Assembly (NCBI RefSeq): GCF_033115175.1
Contig: NC_084830.1
Coordinates: 42,601,409 to 42,665,408 of the forward strand
Direction: 5' to 3'
Source of the DNA: Lepus europaeus
Lineage: Eukaryota; Chordata; Mammalia; Lagomorpha; Leporidae
DNA length: 64,000 nucleotides
The notes beneath the pieces were generated by a model that was not told the DNA's origin, ran no database searches, and saw nothing but the letters and a program-made list of their open reading frames with translations. Shown in pieces: positions 22,570 to 33,190 of this stretch. The position numbers and the translations under genes are program-made. Position 1 is the stretch's first letter, and each line of letters starts with the position of its first letter.

Positions 22570-22922
22570 ATTTTAATCACCCCCAAAAAGTTCTCTAATG
22601 GCTTCTTTCCCTACCTCCATTCCCTGGTGCCCACTGATCTGGTTTCTGTCCCCATAACTTTGACTTTTTGAGGATGTACTACGAACTGACATTCCAGGAG
22701 GAATTTGTTCATTTGACAATCAAACCAGTATCTTGTCTGTCTGCTTTATTTTGTCTAGTATAATGCTTCCAAGGTTTACCCATGTCATTGAATGTCGCAG
22801 TTTATTTCCTTGGTTGGTGAGTAAGTAGTCCATTGTCTGGCTATCTTACAATTTTTCTGTTTCTTAGTTGATGGATATTTGGGTTGCTTCTGGTATAAGC
22901 AATTATAAATAATAATGTTATA

Positions 22923-23213
22923 GGGGCCGGCACTGTGGTGTTGTGGCTAAAGCTGCCTTCTGCAGTGCCGGCTTCCCATGTGGGTGCCAGTTCGAGTCCT
23001 GGCTGCTCCACTTTCGAACTAGCTCTTTGCTATAGCCTGGGAAAGCAGTGGAGGATGGCCCAAGTCCTTGGGCCCCTACACCTTCATGGGAGACCTGGAA
23101 GAAGCCCCAAGCTTGTGGCTTCAGATCGGTCCCACTCTGCTGCTGCAGCCATTTGGGAAGACCTCTCTCTCTCTCTCCCTTTCAAATAAATAAATAAATC
23201 TTTTTAAAAATTT
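22923..23213 (+). repeat. CSINE nested in L1, with TSD
   Basis: It starts GGGGCCGGCACTGTGGTG, has AGTTCGAGTCCTGGCTGC at the B box, a short CT tract and AAATAAATAAATAAATC. The 11 bp flank ATAATGTTATA is exact at 22912-22922 and 23214-23224. It is shortened between the middle and the CT tract. Confidence 0.96.
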
Positions 23214-23455
23214 ATAATGTTATAAACCTTTGCATGCAGACCTTTGTGTAGGCATACACTTTGATTTCTGTTGGTAAATCCTTTGGAGAAGGATTGTTGG
23301 GTATAAGATTAACTTCACAAGAAAACGGCCAAACTTCTCAAGTAGTTAAGCCATTTTGCATACCAAGAGTACATGAGAATTTCTGTAGCTTCTCATATTC
23401 CCCAACACTTGATATTGTCAGTTTTAAAAAACTTAGTTCTAATATGTATACAAAT

Positions 23456-23605
23456 AATCCCCAAATTATGATGGTTTGATTTAGGATTTTTCAACTTTAA
23501 AGTGATGCAAAAAATATGCATTCAGTAGAAACAATACTTCAAATTTTGAATTTGTGTCTTTTCCCAGATTACCAGTACATGACACAATTCTCTCCCTGCC
23601 TCCTA

Positions 23606-23643
<38 letters not shown>

Positions 23644-23831
23644 GGGTAATGGCAGTGAACCATAGCTCCAAGTCAGCCATGTGATCAGATGGGAAACAAT
23701 TGATATTCTGCCTTGTTGCTAAGCAATGACATTGGGTAGATAAGGTGTATTAAATGCATTTTCAAATTACTTTGTCTTTAACATATGATGGGCTTATCAG
23801 GACATAACCCCACTGTAAGTTAAGAGCATCT
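23456..23831. mobile_element. Non-autonomous DNA transposon relic inside L1
   Basis: The left part reads AAATTATGATGGTTTGATTT and AGGATTTTTCAACTTTAAAG. The right part reads ACATATGATGGGCTTATCAG and GACATAACCCCACTG. Both ends carry the ATGATGG core in a layout like the palindromic TACGATGG-type elements of mammals (Tigger-related in my reading). A (CT)n expansion lies at about 23605-23640. Flanking L1 text continues on either side. Confidence 0.6.
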
Positions 23832-24538
23832 ATGGTAATATCTATAGATGTGGTCTTAACTCCTATCTCCCACTGTATCTGTGTTCTACTAATTATGTTC
23901 AGCATCTTTTCAAGCATTTGTGTGCCATTTGTACCTCTTCTTTGGTGAAATGTCTGTTCAGGTCTTCTGTTCATTTAAAAAATTGGATTTGTTTATTTTC
24001 TTGTTGTTGAGTTGTAAGGTCTTTATACATTCTGAATTCAAATCCTTTATCAGATATGTTTAAAACATTTTCTTCAAGTGTGTGTCTTCTCTTTTCATTT
24101 TCTTAAGTGCCTTTTAAAGAGTTGTTCTAAATTTTTGAGGGAATCCAATTTATCCTTTTTTTTTAATATAGTTCATACTTTGTTATCCTACCTCAGAAAT
24201 CTTTGCCTAACTCAAGATCCTTTGTTTTCTTCTTAGAAAGTTTACAGTTTAAGATTTTATTTTTAAGTCTGTGATCCGTTTTCAGCCAGGTTTATATATG
24301 GAGAGATATGAATTAAAATATATTTATAGTTAGAGAAAGACAGTAAGTGAAGATTGCCAATGCAAAGAGGCAGAAGATTGAAACAGGAATTCACGATGGT
24401 AGAAATTAACCTCTTTTCTCACTAAAACAAAAAGCAAAGAAATTAAGGCAAAATTTGTAAGTGGAAGAGTGGGGAGTTAATTGGGATCCCCCACCTTGGC
24501 TTTCATTTTTTTGGAAGAAAATCTGATAAAAGACAGAG

Positions 24539-24852
24539 TTGTAGCATAGTAGGTAAAACTTTCCACCTGCAGTGCCAGCATCCCATCTGGGCACCCAACC
24601 ATTCCATTTCTGATCCAGCTTCCTGCTAACAAGCCTGGGAAAGCAGCGGAAGGTGGCCCAAGTGGCTGGGCTTCTGCCACCCATGTGGGAGAACCAGATG
24701 AAGCTCCTGGCTCCTGGCTTCAGCCTGTCCCAGCCCTGGCTATTGTGGCCATTTGGGGAGTGAACCAGCAGATGAAAGATCTCAGTCTCCTTTCTCTGTC
24801 TCTCTCTGTAACTCTGTCTTTCAAATAAATAAATAAATCTTAAAAAAAACAA
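24539..24852 (+). repeat. 5'-truncated CSINE with TSD
   Basis: It begins at TTGTAGCATAGTAGGTAAAA, so the first bases of the SINE are missing. It continues with CATCCCATCTGGGCACCC, GGAAAGCAGCGGAAGGTGGC and AAATAAATAAATAAATC. The 11 bp flank AAAAGACAGAG is exact at 24528-24538 and 24853-24863. Confidence 0.94.
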
Positions 24853-25299
24853 AAAAGACAGAGGAGAGAGGCAAGGCTAGGAAATAGGTTGGAGAAGAAC
24901 AACAAGATCTGGAACAGATGCTATGGAGAATGGGAAAGAGAGGTTATTGGTAACAAACACAAGGGACACTAAATGTTAAAGGCCCTGGGTGAGTCTGGGA
25001 ACGGAGTAATTGTGTATTCTCCAGTTTCACAATTAGGTAATTTTCCTTCGTTGAATTGCTCAACATCATCACCAGAGCAGTGATGAAAGCCAACACAAGG
25101 AGGAACTTGGGAGAGGAGGAGAGTGAATTCACCGAGAGATTGATGAGGCATAGTCCTGATTAGACAGAAGAGGAAGTAAGCCCAGGGAGGACTGGTAGAA
25201 TGAGACAAGAGAGGGCTGTGGGGACTACAGGTCTGGAGCAGGTTGAACGGCAAACCACAAATCCAGAGATTATTCTGTAAATTTTGTTTGTGGAGTCAA

Positions 25300-25800
25300 A
25301 TTACACATTCTGTGTATCAGTTACAATGCATTTGGTTGCCAGGAAAAAAAGCATGGTCTACACAAATAAAAGTAACAACAGAAATCTCTTTTGGTTTTAG
25401 TTTTTCTCTGTTTTATTCTTTCATAACAAGAATCATAGAAGTAGGAAGTCTTGGGAATAGTTAAAAATTTGCACAATGTCAGGATTCTGTGGCAATGTCT
25501 CTGCTACTATCTTGATTTAACCTCACAATTACAAAATGGCCACCAAGACTCCAAGGATCACATGTTTTCATGGTCATTTTCAAAGGTAAGAAGGAAGAAA
25601 AAGGTTTAGCTTCATGTGTTTCCCCCTTAACATGAAGGCAAATCTTCCCAGAAATCCTCTCTTCAGTAGATTTCCCTCAGTTCTCATGTGCTAGGACTGA
25701 GCTGTATGACCATCCAATACTTCATGAAGGCTATAAAGTATTGGGGGCCTTTTCTATACTAGGTGATGGCTTTATCAGTGAGGACACAGGACCGTTGCCT
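25300..25800. repeat. Possible ancient repeat, class unresolved
   Basis: GGTCTACACAAATAAAAG, GGCAATGTCTCTGCTACTA, AATTACAAAATGGCCACCAA and CTCCAAGGATCACATG follow the order of a common mammalian medium-reiteration repeat that I cannot name with certainty. It may belong to the same family as the sequence at 6250-6790. Confidence 0.35.
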
Positions 25801-25852
25801 AGGCAATGAGTAGTGTCAGTCATATCCTACTTCTAGAAAAGTGTCCTTAACA

Positions 25853-25883
25853 AAAAAAAACAAAAAAAAAAAAAAAAAAAAAA
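25853..25883. repeat. A-rich run
   Basis: About 31 bases of A with a single C interruption. There is no SINE body immediately upstream, so it may be the tail of an eroded insertion. Confidence 0.85.
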
Positions 25884-25947
25884 CAAACCACACACGCAAA
25901 AAGGGGATGGCTAGATTTCTACCACCTCTCCCCTTCTCTTCCTTCAG

Positions 25948-26262
25948 GGTGAGCATCTGGTACAGCAGCTAAGACTCCATGTGGGACACCTACATGGGAG
26001 TGTGCCTGGTTTGAGCCCTGGCTCCACTTCCCACTCCAGCTTCTTGCTGATTGAGATCTGGGAGGCAGCAGGTGATGGCTTACCTAGTTGGGTCCCTGCC
26101 ACCCACAAGGGAGACTCGGACTGAGTTCTGAGCTCCTGGCTTCAGCCTGGCCCAGCCTCAGCTATTGAGGGCATTAGGCAAGAGGACCAAAAGATGGAAG
26201 ATCTCTGTGTATCTGTCTCTCAGTCTTTCAAGTACAATGAAAGTGATTCTTAAAAAAATTTT
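25948..26262 (+). repeat. Old CSINE
   Basis: A diverged copy: GTGAGCATCTGGTACAGCAG, GGTTTGAGCCCTGGCTCC, GGGAGGCAGCAGGTGATGGC, CCTGCCACCCACAAGGGAG and AAAAGATGGAAGATCTCTG, with a weak tail. Confidence 0.85.
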
Positions 26263-26622
26263 AAAGTAAATATATTCATTTTATCTAGTCTCTTGTTTTT
26301 TTCTTATTACTATTACATACAAATAGGTTGGAAATATTCCTGAGCAAAAATAATTTCAACCTGAGGCCTCCCATGTACTTGACTTCCGTGACTTTAGTCC
26401 GTAGTCACATGTTAAATAATGTCTCTAAATTGCCTCCCTGTGTTGAACTTGGACCATTTGTGTTTTATCTAACAAAGGGATATTTGAGTTCAGCGAGGGG
26501 AACTACCTGTTAGGCCATAGGTTGGTTTCAGATGCTTTTCCATCGTCCTCTGCCTCACAATGTTTAGACAATTATTTGAACAGTTTATTGCATTTTGCCC
26601 TTATGTCATTAAAGGCGCATAA

Positions 26623-26907
26623 AGGAGTAGGCATTTAGCCTAGTGGTGAAAGTGTCCATGTCCCATACTGGAGTACGTGGGCTTGGTTCCTTGACCTGGA
26701 TTCTGACTCCAGGTTCCTGTTCATGGGATGCAATGGTAAGGGCTCAAGTGACTGGGTTCCTGACAGCAAAGCGGGAGTCTTGGATTGAGTTTCCAACATT
26801 TGGCTTTGGCCCCAGCCCAGACCCAGCCATTGTTGGCATTTAGGGAGTGAACCAGCAGATGGGAGAGCTCTCTGTCTCTGTCTCCCTCTCTCAGATAAAT
26901 ACATTTT
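26623..26907 (+). repeat. Old CSINE
   Basis: It has GGAGTAGGCATTTAGCCTAG, CCAGGTTCCTGTTCATGGG, GGGAGTGAACCAGCAGATGG and TCTCAGATAAATACATTTTA. The next CSINE landed in its 3' tail. Confidence 0.86.
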
Positions 26908-26919
26908 AAAGAAATGTCT

Positions 26920-27251
26920 GCAGTGCCGGCACACCGGGTTCTAGTCCCGGTCGGGGCACCGGATTCTGTCCCGGTTGCCCCTCTTCCAGGCCAACTCTCT
27001 GCTGTGACCAGGGAGTGCAGTGGAGGATGGCCCAAGTGCTTGGGCCCTGCACCCCATGGGAGACCAGGAGAAGCACCTGGCTCCTGCCATCGGATCAGCA
27101 CGGTGCGCCGGCCGCAGCGCGCCTACCGCGGCGGCCATTGGAGGGTGAACCAACGGCAAAAGAAAGACCTTCCTCTCTGTCTCTCTCTCACTGTCCACTC
27201 TGCCTGTCAAAAAATAAAACAAATAAATAAATAAAAAATAAAAAAATTAAA
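26920..27251 (+). repeat. CSINE3-like SINE, 5'-truncated, with TSD
   Basis: It starts GCAGTGCCGGCACACCGGG and so lacks about 40 bases of the left end. It then has GGTTCTAGTCCCGGTCGGGG, GCGCCGGCCGCAGCGCGCC, CCACTCTGCCTGTCAAAAA and an A/AAAT-rich tail. The 12 bp flank AAAGAAATGTCT is exact at 26908-26919 and 27252-27263. Confidence 0.96.
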
Positions 27252-27263
27252 AAAGAAATGTCT

Positions 27264-27687
27264 TACAAAGGCTAAAATACAAAATAACAGTGTTAATAAT
27301 GGGACTTAGAAGCACTGGTCTCATAAACTAACTGTGGCAGTCAGAAAGACGCAAACCATCAGCTACCTGGCCACGTTTTAAATGTAAACTGGTTAATCCT
27401 TGCTCAGTTGTGATGGGAAAAGGCAAACTTGAGAAGGAGTAAAATGCTAGAACTGTATTGTCAAAGATTATATCTACACAGTATCTAAAACATGCCACTA
27501 TTATATATATAAATATCTATATTAAATGATCAAATCTTCCCTGTGACACATAATTCTATTGTTCAATGTTCACACATTTGATTTAAATGCACATTTTCAC
27601 AAACTTGTACATGAAAAGGGGACTCACTACCTCTCTTTAGCTTCCAAGTGTGATCTTATGCAAACAGCTCAATATCTCCCTAACCCC
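27264..27687. other. AT-rich single-copy DNA
   Basis: Nothing recognised beyond a short TATATATA stretch near 27503. Confidence 0.45.
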
Positions 27688-27698
27688 ACCTGATCCTT

Positions 27699-28075
27699 TT
27701 TTTTTTAAATAGGAGACATTTGCTTTATTTTATTTTTATTTTTATTTTTTATTTTTGACAGGCAGAGTGGAAAGTGAGAGAGAGAGACAGAGAGAAAGGT
27801 CTTCCTTTTTGCGGTTCGTTCACCCTCCAATGGCCACCGCGGCCGGTGCGCTGCAGCCGGCGCACGGCGCTGATCTGAGGGCAGGAGCCAGGTGCTTCTC
27901 CTGGTCTCCCATGCGGGTGCAGGGCCCAAGGACTTGGGCCATCCTCCACTGCACTCCCGGGCCATAGCAGAGAGCTGGCCTGGAAGAGGGGCAACCGGGA
28001 TAGAATCCGGCACCCCGACTGGGACTAGAACCGCTAGGCGGAGGATTAGCCTGTTGAGCCACGGCGCCGGCCCTG
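27699..28075 (-). repeat. CSINE3-like SINE, minus strand, with TSD
   Basis: The tail side is a long T/A-rich stretch (27,699-27,756), followed by TTGACAGGCAGAGTGG, GGTTCGTTCACCCTCC and CACGGCGCCGGCCC. The 11 bp flank ACCTGATCCTT is exact at 27688-27698 and 28076-28086. About 20 bases between GACTAGAACC and GGCGGAGG are missing compared with sister copies. Confidence 0.95.
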
Positions 28076-28086
28076 ACCTGATCCTT

Positions 28087-29319
28087 GTACTCAGAAACCT
28101 CCAATGCTGCGGTGCCTCTCACGTTTCCTTCTAGCTTTTCTTCTCGCTGCTGACTGCAGCTCTCCCCCTCCAGCCCTTCTCACTAGTTGTACTCCCTTTG
28201 CTTCCTGCTAAAATATTAGCCACATGTCTAGATTATTTTTCTTCTCTAGTGCTCCTAAGTGCCTTTAAGCAAAGGGATTAGAAATGTCATCCACAGAAAA
28301 AGAAGTCAGAATTGGAAACAAAAATAATTCGTGTTGGTAAATGCCCTCCATCACTTTGTATTTGATTACAAGTGGGTTATTTCTTGCTCAGACTCCTTAG
28401 ATCCTAGGAACTGTTAGAATTCTTCCACGTGGATGGTCCTGAGTATCCTATTGTATGCATCAAATGTTACATTAACAAAATTTAGTGAATAGTACACACG
28501 GAAGACCCAAGTGCCAACCTAACAGTTGCCCTTAGTCTATTAGTAAACATAACAAAATCTTGCTCATTTTAGGCAGAGTAAGAGAAAATCTAGTGTCCAT
28601 TCGTGAAAGGTCTGAATTGGAGACGATATGTCAAAAGCCACATCGCTGTGCCACTTTGAGATACCTGTAGGATCTTGGACACTAAGGGGAGCTTCCTAAG
28701 TAGAAGCCTCAGTTACTAATTGTAATGGTCAAATAACACTGTGGGTAGTTAGCAGGTTGTATTTCTGTATAAAGAGCAAATGCACTTATCTCCTTAAAAC
28801 CGATTTCTTCTTTTAAGAAGGCTAACATCGTAACCACCACAACCACACCATCAGAGCTCCCACTTAAGGGACTAATTTGCTCTTTTGATGCAGCAGAGTT
28901 ATTCCTTCCAAGAATGGTTTTCTTAGAGATTTACATTTTAAGTTATTTTAATCTCTATCATTAGAGTTACAAGCCTGACAAATTTAGAAAGGGTTGGAAA
29001 GGGATACACTGAATTAAAATAAGATGTGATTTCAGCTGTGACGGTTAGGGTCCGACATCGTCCCAGGCTGCGGTAACCCTCAATCTATCACTGTGAATTT
29101 ATCATGAATAATTAGGCAGCTGTGTGTCATATCATAATGCGTATGTATGGGCCGTGGGGTTAGAAGAACAAATCAGGGTTATACTGAAAGTTTATACTGA
29201 GAATTTGTGGATTTTGAAACATTTACATTCAGCACTTAATTAATGCCCTCTCCCCACTTCCCAAATCTCAGGGCTAAAATACAGGGAGAGTAAGTGCCAG
29301 GCAAAACCCACAAGATTTA
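28087..29319. other. Low-repeat block with a candidate conserved element
   Basis: No transposon is seen. The part at about 28,980-29,260 includes CAATCTATCACTGTGAAT, TTTATCATGAATAATTAGG, CAGCTGTGTGTCATATC and CAGCACTTAATTAATGCCC, an E-box with MEIS-like and homeodomain-like cores close together. This is motif reading only, without conservation data. Confidence 0.35.
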
Positions 29320-29515
29320 GAGTAAGACGACTCGTTTTTATCTGGGACACACAGTACTATGGGGTCTGGACAAGACATGCAGCCTCTTTGAAGCTGGAAC
29401 CAGGGTACAAAATGATATCACCAACTCCAGGACATTATTTTGAGTATTAAGAAAATGTTTTGTAAACTGCTTAGCACCTTTCAAACACTAGGCTAAAAGT
29501 GCAGAAGACATTTAA
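29320..29515 (+). repeat. MIR fragment
   Basis: The tail region TTGAGTATTAAGAAAATG, TTTTGTAAACTGCTTAGCAC and CACTAGGCTAAAAGTG fits the 3' half of MIR. The head (GAGTAAGACGACTCG) is diverged. Confidence 0.55.
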
Positions 29516-29594
29516 TTTGCAATTTATTGCTTTAAAATAGAATGGCTCTTGTCTTATCCTAGCAGAAAAAAATTTGCCTGACACTTGCAATCTT

Positions 29595-29596
<2 letters not shown>

Positions 29597-29625
<29 letters not shown>

Positions 29626-29946
29626 TTTTGACAGGCAGAGTTAGACAGTGAGAGAGAGAGAGAGAGAGAGAAAGGTCTTCCTTCCGTTGGTTCACCCCCT
29701 AAATGGCCACCGCGGCCGGCACGCAGCGCCGATCCGAATCAGGAGCCAGGTGCTTCCTTCTGGTCTCCCATGCGGGTGCAGGGTCCAAGCACCTGGGCCA
29801 TCCTCCACTGCCTTCCCAGGCCACAGCAGAGAGCTGGACTGGAAGAGGAGCAACTGGGACAGAATCCAGCGCCCCCACCGGGACCAGAACCTGGGGTGCC
29901 AGCACCGCAGGCGGAGGATTAGCCTAGTGAGCCGCGGCTCCTGCCT
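29597..29946 (-). repeat. CSINE3-like SINE, minus strand, perfect TSD
   Basis: The tail is (TTTA)n of about 35 bases, then TTGACAGGCAGAGTTAGACA, GGTTCACCCCCTAAATGGCC, AGCCTAGTGAGCCGCGGC. The 16 bp flank ACACTTGCAATCTTTT is exact at 29581-29596 and 29947-29962. Confidence 0.97.
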
Positions 29947-30191
29947 ACACTTGCAATCTTTTGAAAAGTGAATAGTAAAATCTTGTACCCTGTGGTTGAC
30001 TTATCAATACGTCATCGTTCTGTTCTGTCAAGAGAAAGCCTGAGAGAAAGTAGTGACTTCAGACAAATTGTCCAATCAACGTTGCATTCATGAAGATCTT
30101 TTGGTCAGGAAAGTGTCATTGTGTAGATACAATATAGAGTGTGAAACAGTTTTGCACTGAAACATCAAGAACGAATCTTAACCATGTTCTT

Positions 30192-30540
30192 TTTTTTTTT
30201 TCTTTTTCTTTTCTTTTTTTTTTTTTTTTTTTTTTTGACAGGCAGAGTGGATAGTAAAAGAGAAAGGTCTTCCTTTTTGCTGTTAGTTCATCCTCCAATG
30301 GCCGCTGCGGCCGGCGCATCTCGCTGATCCAAAGCCAGGAGCCAGGTGCTTCTCCTGGTCTCCCATGCAGGTGCAGGGCCCAAGCACTTGGGCCATCCTC
30401 CACTGCCTTCCCTGGCCATAGCAGAGAGCTGGCCTGGAAGAGGGGCAACCGGGATAGAATCCGGCGCCCCAACTGGGACTAGAACCCGGTGTGCCGGCGC
30501 CGCAAGGCGGAGGATTAGCCTGTTAAGCCACAGCGCCGGC
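30192..30540 (-). repeat. CSINE3-like SINE, minus strand, perfect TSD
   Basis: The T-rich tail carries C interruptions (30,192-30,236). Then come TGACAGGCAGAGTGGATAG, CCAGGAGCCAGGTGCTTCTC and TTAAGCCACAGCGCCGGC. The 15 bp flank CTTAACCATGTTCTT is exact at 30177-30191 and 30541-30555. Confidence 0.97.
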
Positions 30541-30555
30541 CTTAACCATGTTCTT

Positions 30556-31557
30556 AAAAATGAAGTTTGCATTATGTTTTGTATTAACAAGAACTAAAGT
30601 TTTACAAAGATAATTAACAGAATTTTGAGAAAAGACTGAAGGGAATGCTTGCCTTTAGCAGTTTTTGTATTTTTTCATGAATGGACACAGTGATAGCAAT
30701 CATTGGCTGGAGTAGATAATTTAACTCCAGATGGTGATAGATGGTATCAGCACAATTTGTTTATTGGTGGCAAGACTTGAAGTGCTGAATGAAGAATGAC
30801 AAAAAAAAACAGGAAAAATAAATATGTCATAAGACATCTATCACTGCTCAGAAGTGTAGGGCTTTCACGCTGGCTGAAATACCAATCATTTCTTCCACGC
30901 CAAACCCTCCGGGGAGAACCTCCCAGCCTGCAAATTGGATGAGCATTTCCTCCGTCAGGGGCGTCCCTTCCCTGCGCTCTGGCCAGTTCACTTGGCCAGG
31001 ATTCTTGCCTCAAAACTGAGTAATGACCCTCTCAGAGACTTGGGGGCTTCATTGAATGGTGTTGGCATTGCACGGTCATGAATAGTTGTTACCGGAATCG
31101 ACAGCATGGCAGGCCAACACAGCAAGCAAGCCAGTGTGAAAAGGGAAAAGAAACTAAAAACCTTGCAGCGATGCAGAATAAGGAGTCTGCGGACAGGGAA
31201 ATGGAACAGCTGTGAAACAAGGACAGCGAGAGATTAGGAAAGCAAACAGAAAGGGAGCGAAAGAGAGAGACGCGGAGACAAGCTGCCTGATTCAATGTGC
31301 TTCCTTTCACTGAGATCTCTATATCTTAAAATAAATCCCTTTCTCTATACTTGTGCTGGCTTCAGTGTATTCTCAGTCCTCAGAACGACAGGGTACTTGA
31401 ACGAGACATCCATCGGTTGCGCCAGAACCCAATGTAAAAACGTGAACAAGCAGGTATCTGAAATCAGACTGCGTTTCCAAAATACCTCATCCTAGGGCTC
31501 ATGTGACACCAAAATCCTTTATCACTCATTGAATTTTTATAACAACTATCTTGAAAT
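30556..31557. other. Single-copy DNA
   Basis: No repeat is recognised. The segment at 30,860-31,000 is richer in GC and CpG than its surroundings. A minus-strand frame (30747-31013) is not supported by splice or domain evidence. Confidence 0.4.
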
Positions 31558-31621
31558 ACAATTTACATACTATAAAATGCACCTCTCTTACAATTTACAT
31601 ACTATAAAATGCACCTCTCTT
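31558..31621. repeat. Perfect 32 bp tandem duplication
   Basis: The 32-base unit beginning ACAATTTACATACTATAAAA occupies 31558-31589 and is repeated without mismatch at 31590-31621. The unit resembles text found in old L1 3' regions (CATACCATAAAATTCACC type), so it may be a duplication inside a LINE relic. Confidence 0.9.
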
Positions 31622-31929
31622 TCATGGCCTGTTTACTTTTGATCATTCTTTTAATTCCATCGAACTTCCACGTCCAGTGTTCAAGTCTAGGAGTAGCTTT
31701 GGTAGCAGACAGAATAACTAGTAGAAGCAAGTATATTACAGCCACAGCCAGCCTAGCAGCAAAGGAGGAAACAGAAAAAACTATAAATAGGAGCACAATA
31801 ACTCCAAAGGGGAGGGGGAAGCAATCTGGGGCCATTGAGGATGTTTTCGGAACACTCTCTGGCTTCTGAGGAACAGCTCAAGTTACTTCTAATATTAGGG
31901 GAAAAAGTTACAAGGAAAGAAGAAAACAG

Positions 31930-32150
31930 GGCTCTCTGCCCCGCAGGGCCTCCTGGGAACCCAGGAACCCGCCCGATCGCCATGGCTCCGGAGGAAGAGG
32001 CGCTGCGTGAGCAGACCGCGAGAAGCCCGCACCGGGAGCCCGGGGTTACCCCAGGACTCCAGCATCCAGCGGCCTCCTCAGGGCTGAGTTATTTGTGTGA
32101 CTCAGCTCGCCCGCCCTCCGTGCTCGTCAGTGTCTTTCGGTTTCTCTGCC
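31930..32150. promoter_or_regulatory. Small CpG-rich patch with AP-1-like sites
   Basis: In an otherwise CpG-poor region this stretch has about a dozen CpGs (CCCGCCCGATCGCCATGG, GAGGCGCTGCGTGAGC, ACCGCGAGAAGCCCGC). It also carries TGACTCA at about 32098 and a related TGAGTTA at about 32084. An ATG in a strong context (GATCGCCATGGCTCC) opens part of a 194-codon frame (31835-32419) of unknown nature. It could be an enhancer, a weak promoter or a chance patch. Confidence 0.35.
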
Positions 32151-32997
32151 TGCCCCTAAGTGGCTTCCTCATCCTTTCTTTGGAATCCTATTTCAGTCCT
32201 GCAGATGCATGTTGTTGGGCCTGGGTGGGGCCAAATCATTGTTCAGAATGCCAACGACTTTGGCGCAGCATGGACTTGGCAGTCCTCAATCTTGGCCATG
32301 CCCGTGACCTTCCTCACGGGTCCTTCTCTCATTTGCATGCATGCCTGACCGCTGAAGGCATTTGCATGTGGGAACCCCTGCTCCCTCTGTCTTCTCTACC
32401 TCCTAGCTTCTGCTTATAAATCTGGCTTCTGGTAACTTTTGCTTGTTCCACCCCATTAGCTCCCTGGGTATATCCTTATAGCTCAACTCCCACTAACCAA
32501 TACTTCCCAATTCAAACTCCCCAAAGAGAGAATCCAGACCCTACTGTCTGTGTGGGGCTAAACTCTTCCCACTCGTTCACGATGAACAAAGTGAGCCAGC
32601 CTAGGGTAGAGCAGCTTGATGCCGCGTGTCCATTCTTTGTCAATCAGCAGGGGCTGTGGGCAGTGAGTGCAGTCACCTTCAGAAGGGGCTGAGAAGATGG
32701 ATATTGTAATTGTCCAGTGCGATGCGTGAGGATGACCCAGCTCTACAAACCTGAAAAACCCTGAGGGCATCAGGTGCCATCTAGACTCCTCCAATAATTT
32801 AATCTTTAAGAAAAGGTTAAATCGTACTTAGTTTCCTGTATTTAAGGAAGCCGTGATATGTATAATACACTTTGGAATAATTTCTGTTGAAAATTATAAA
32901 AGTAAATATGAGGAGAGATTTTTTAATTTGTACTCAGATATTTGGGAAAAATTTTTTTTTAATTTTCCTTTGAAATAGGAATTAGTCCTGGAAAATT
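32151..32997. other. Single-copy DNA
   Basis: No recognised repeat or exon. The 194-codon frame from the CpG-rich patch runs to 32,419 without recognisable domains. Confidence 0.4.
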
Positions 32998-33190
32998 GTT
33001 AAGAACATAAATTCTGAATGATTCCTAATCTTGGCTCTGCCACTTAACAGCTAGAAAATTCTCTAGTAATTCTGTGCCATGATTTCCTCATCTGTATAAT
33101 GAGGATAATAACAATACTTTCTCATAGGGTTGGCAGCTTAAATGAGAAAACCCAAGTAAAACATTCAGGATGCGCTCAGTACCTGCTTTG
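32998..33190 (+). repeat. MIR fragment
   Basis: TTGGCTCTGCCACTTAACAG, GTGCCATGATTTCCTCATCT, GTATAATGAGGATAATAACA and CTCATAGGGTTGGCAGCTTA follow the MIR consensus closely. Confidence 0.9.

Larger units (their letters stand above)
22570..24335 (-). repeat. L1 (old subfamily), minus strand, broken by two later insertions
   Basis: Inverted L1 ORF2/3' UTR text is readable in three blocks. The first (22,570-22,911) has CCATGTCATTGAATG, TTGATGGATATTTGGGTTGC and TATAAATAATAATG. The second (23,225-23,455) has GGAGAAGGATTGTTGGGTAT and CATATTCCCCAACACTTG. The third (23,832-24,335) has GGTGAAATGTCTGTTCAGGT, TCTTTATACATTCTG and AACTCAAGATCCTTTG. The gaps hold a CSINE and a DNA transposon. No frame remains open. 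Confidence 0.85.

Noticed and set aside
29597..29630. Regular short-period repeats that might suggest a CRISPR-like array
   Set aside because: They are (TTTA)n SINE tails and CT microsatellites. There is no spacer-repeat alternation, and the DNA is mammalian.
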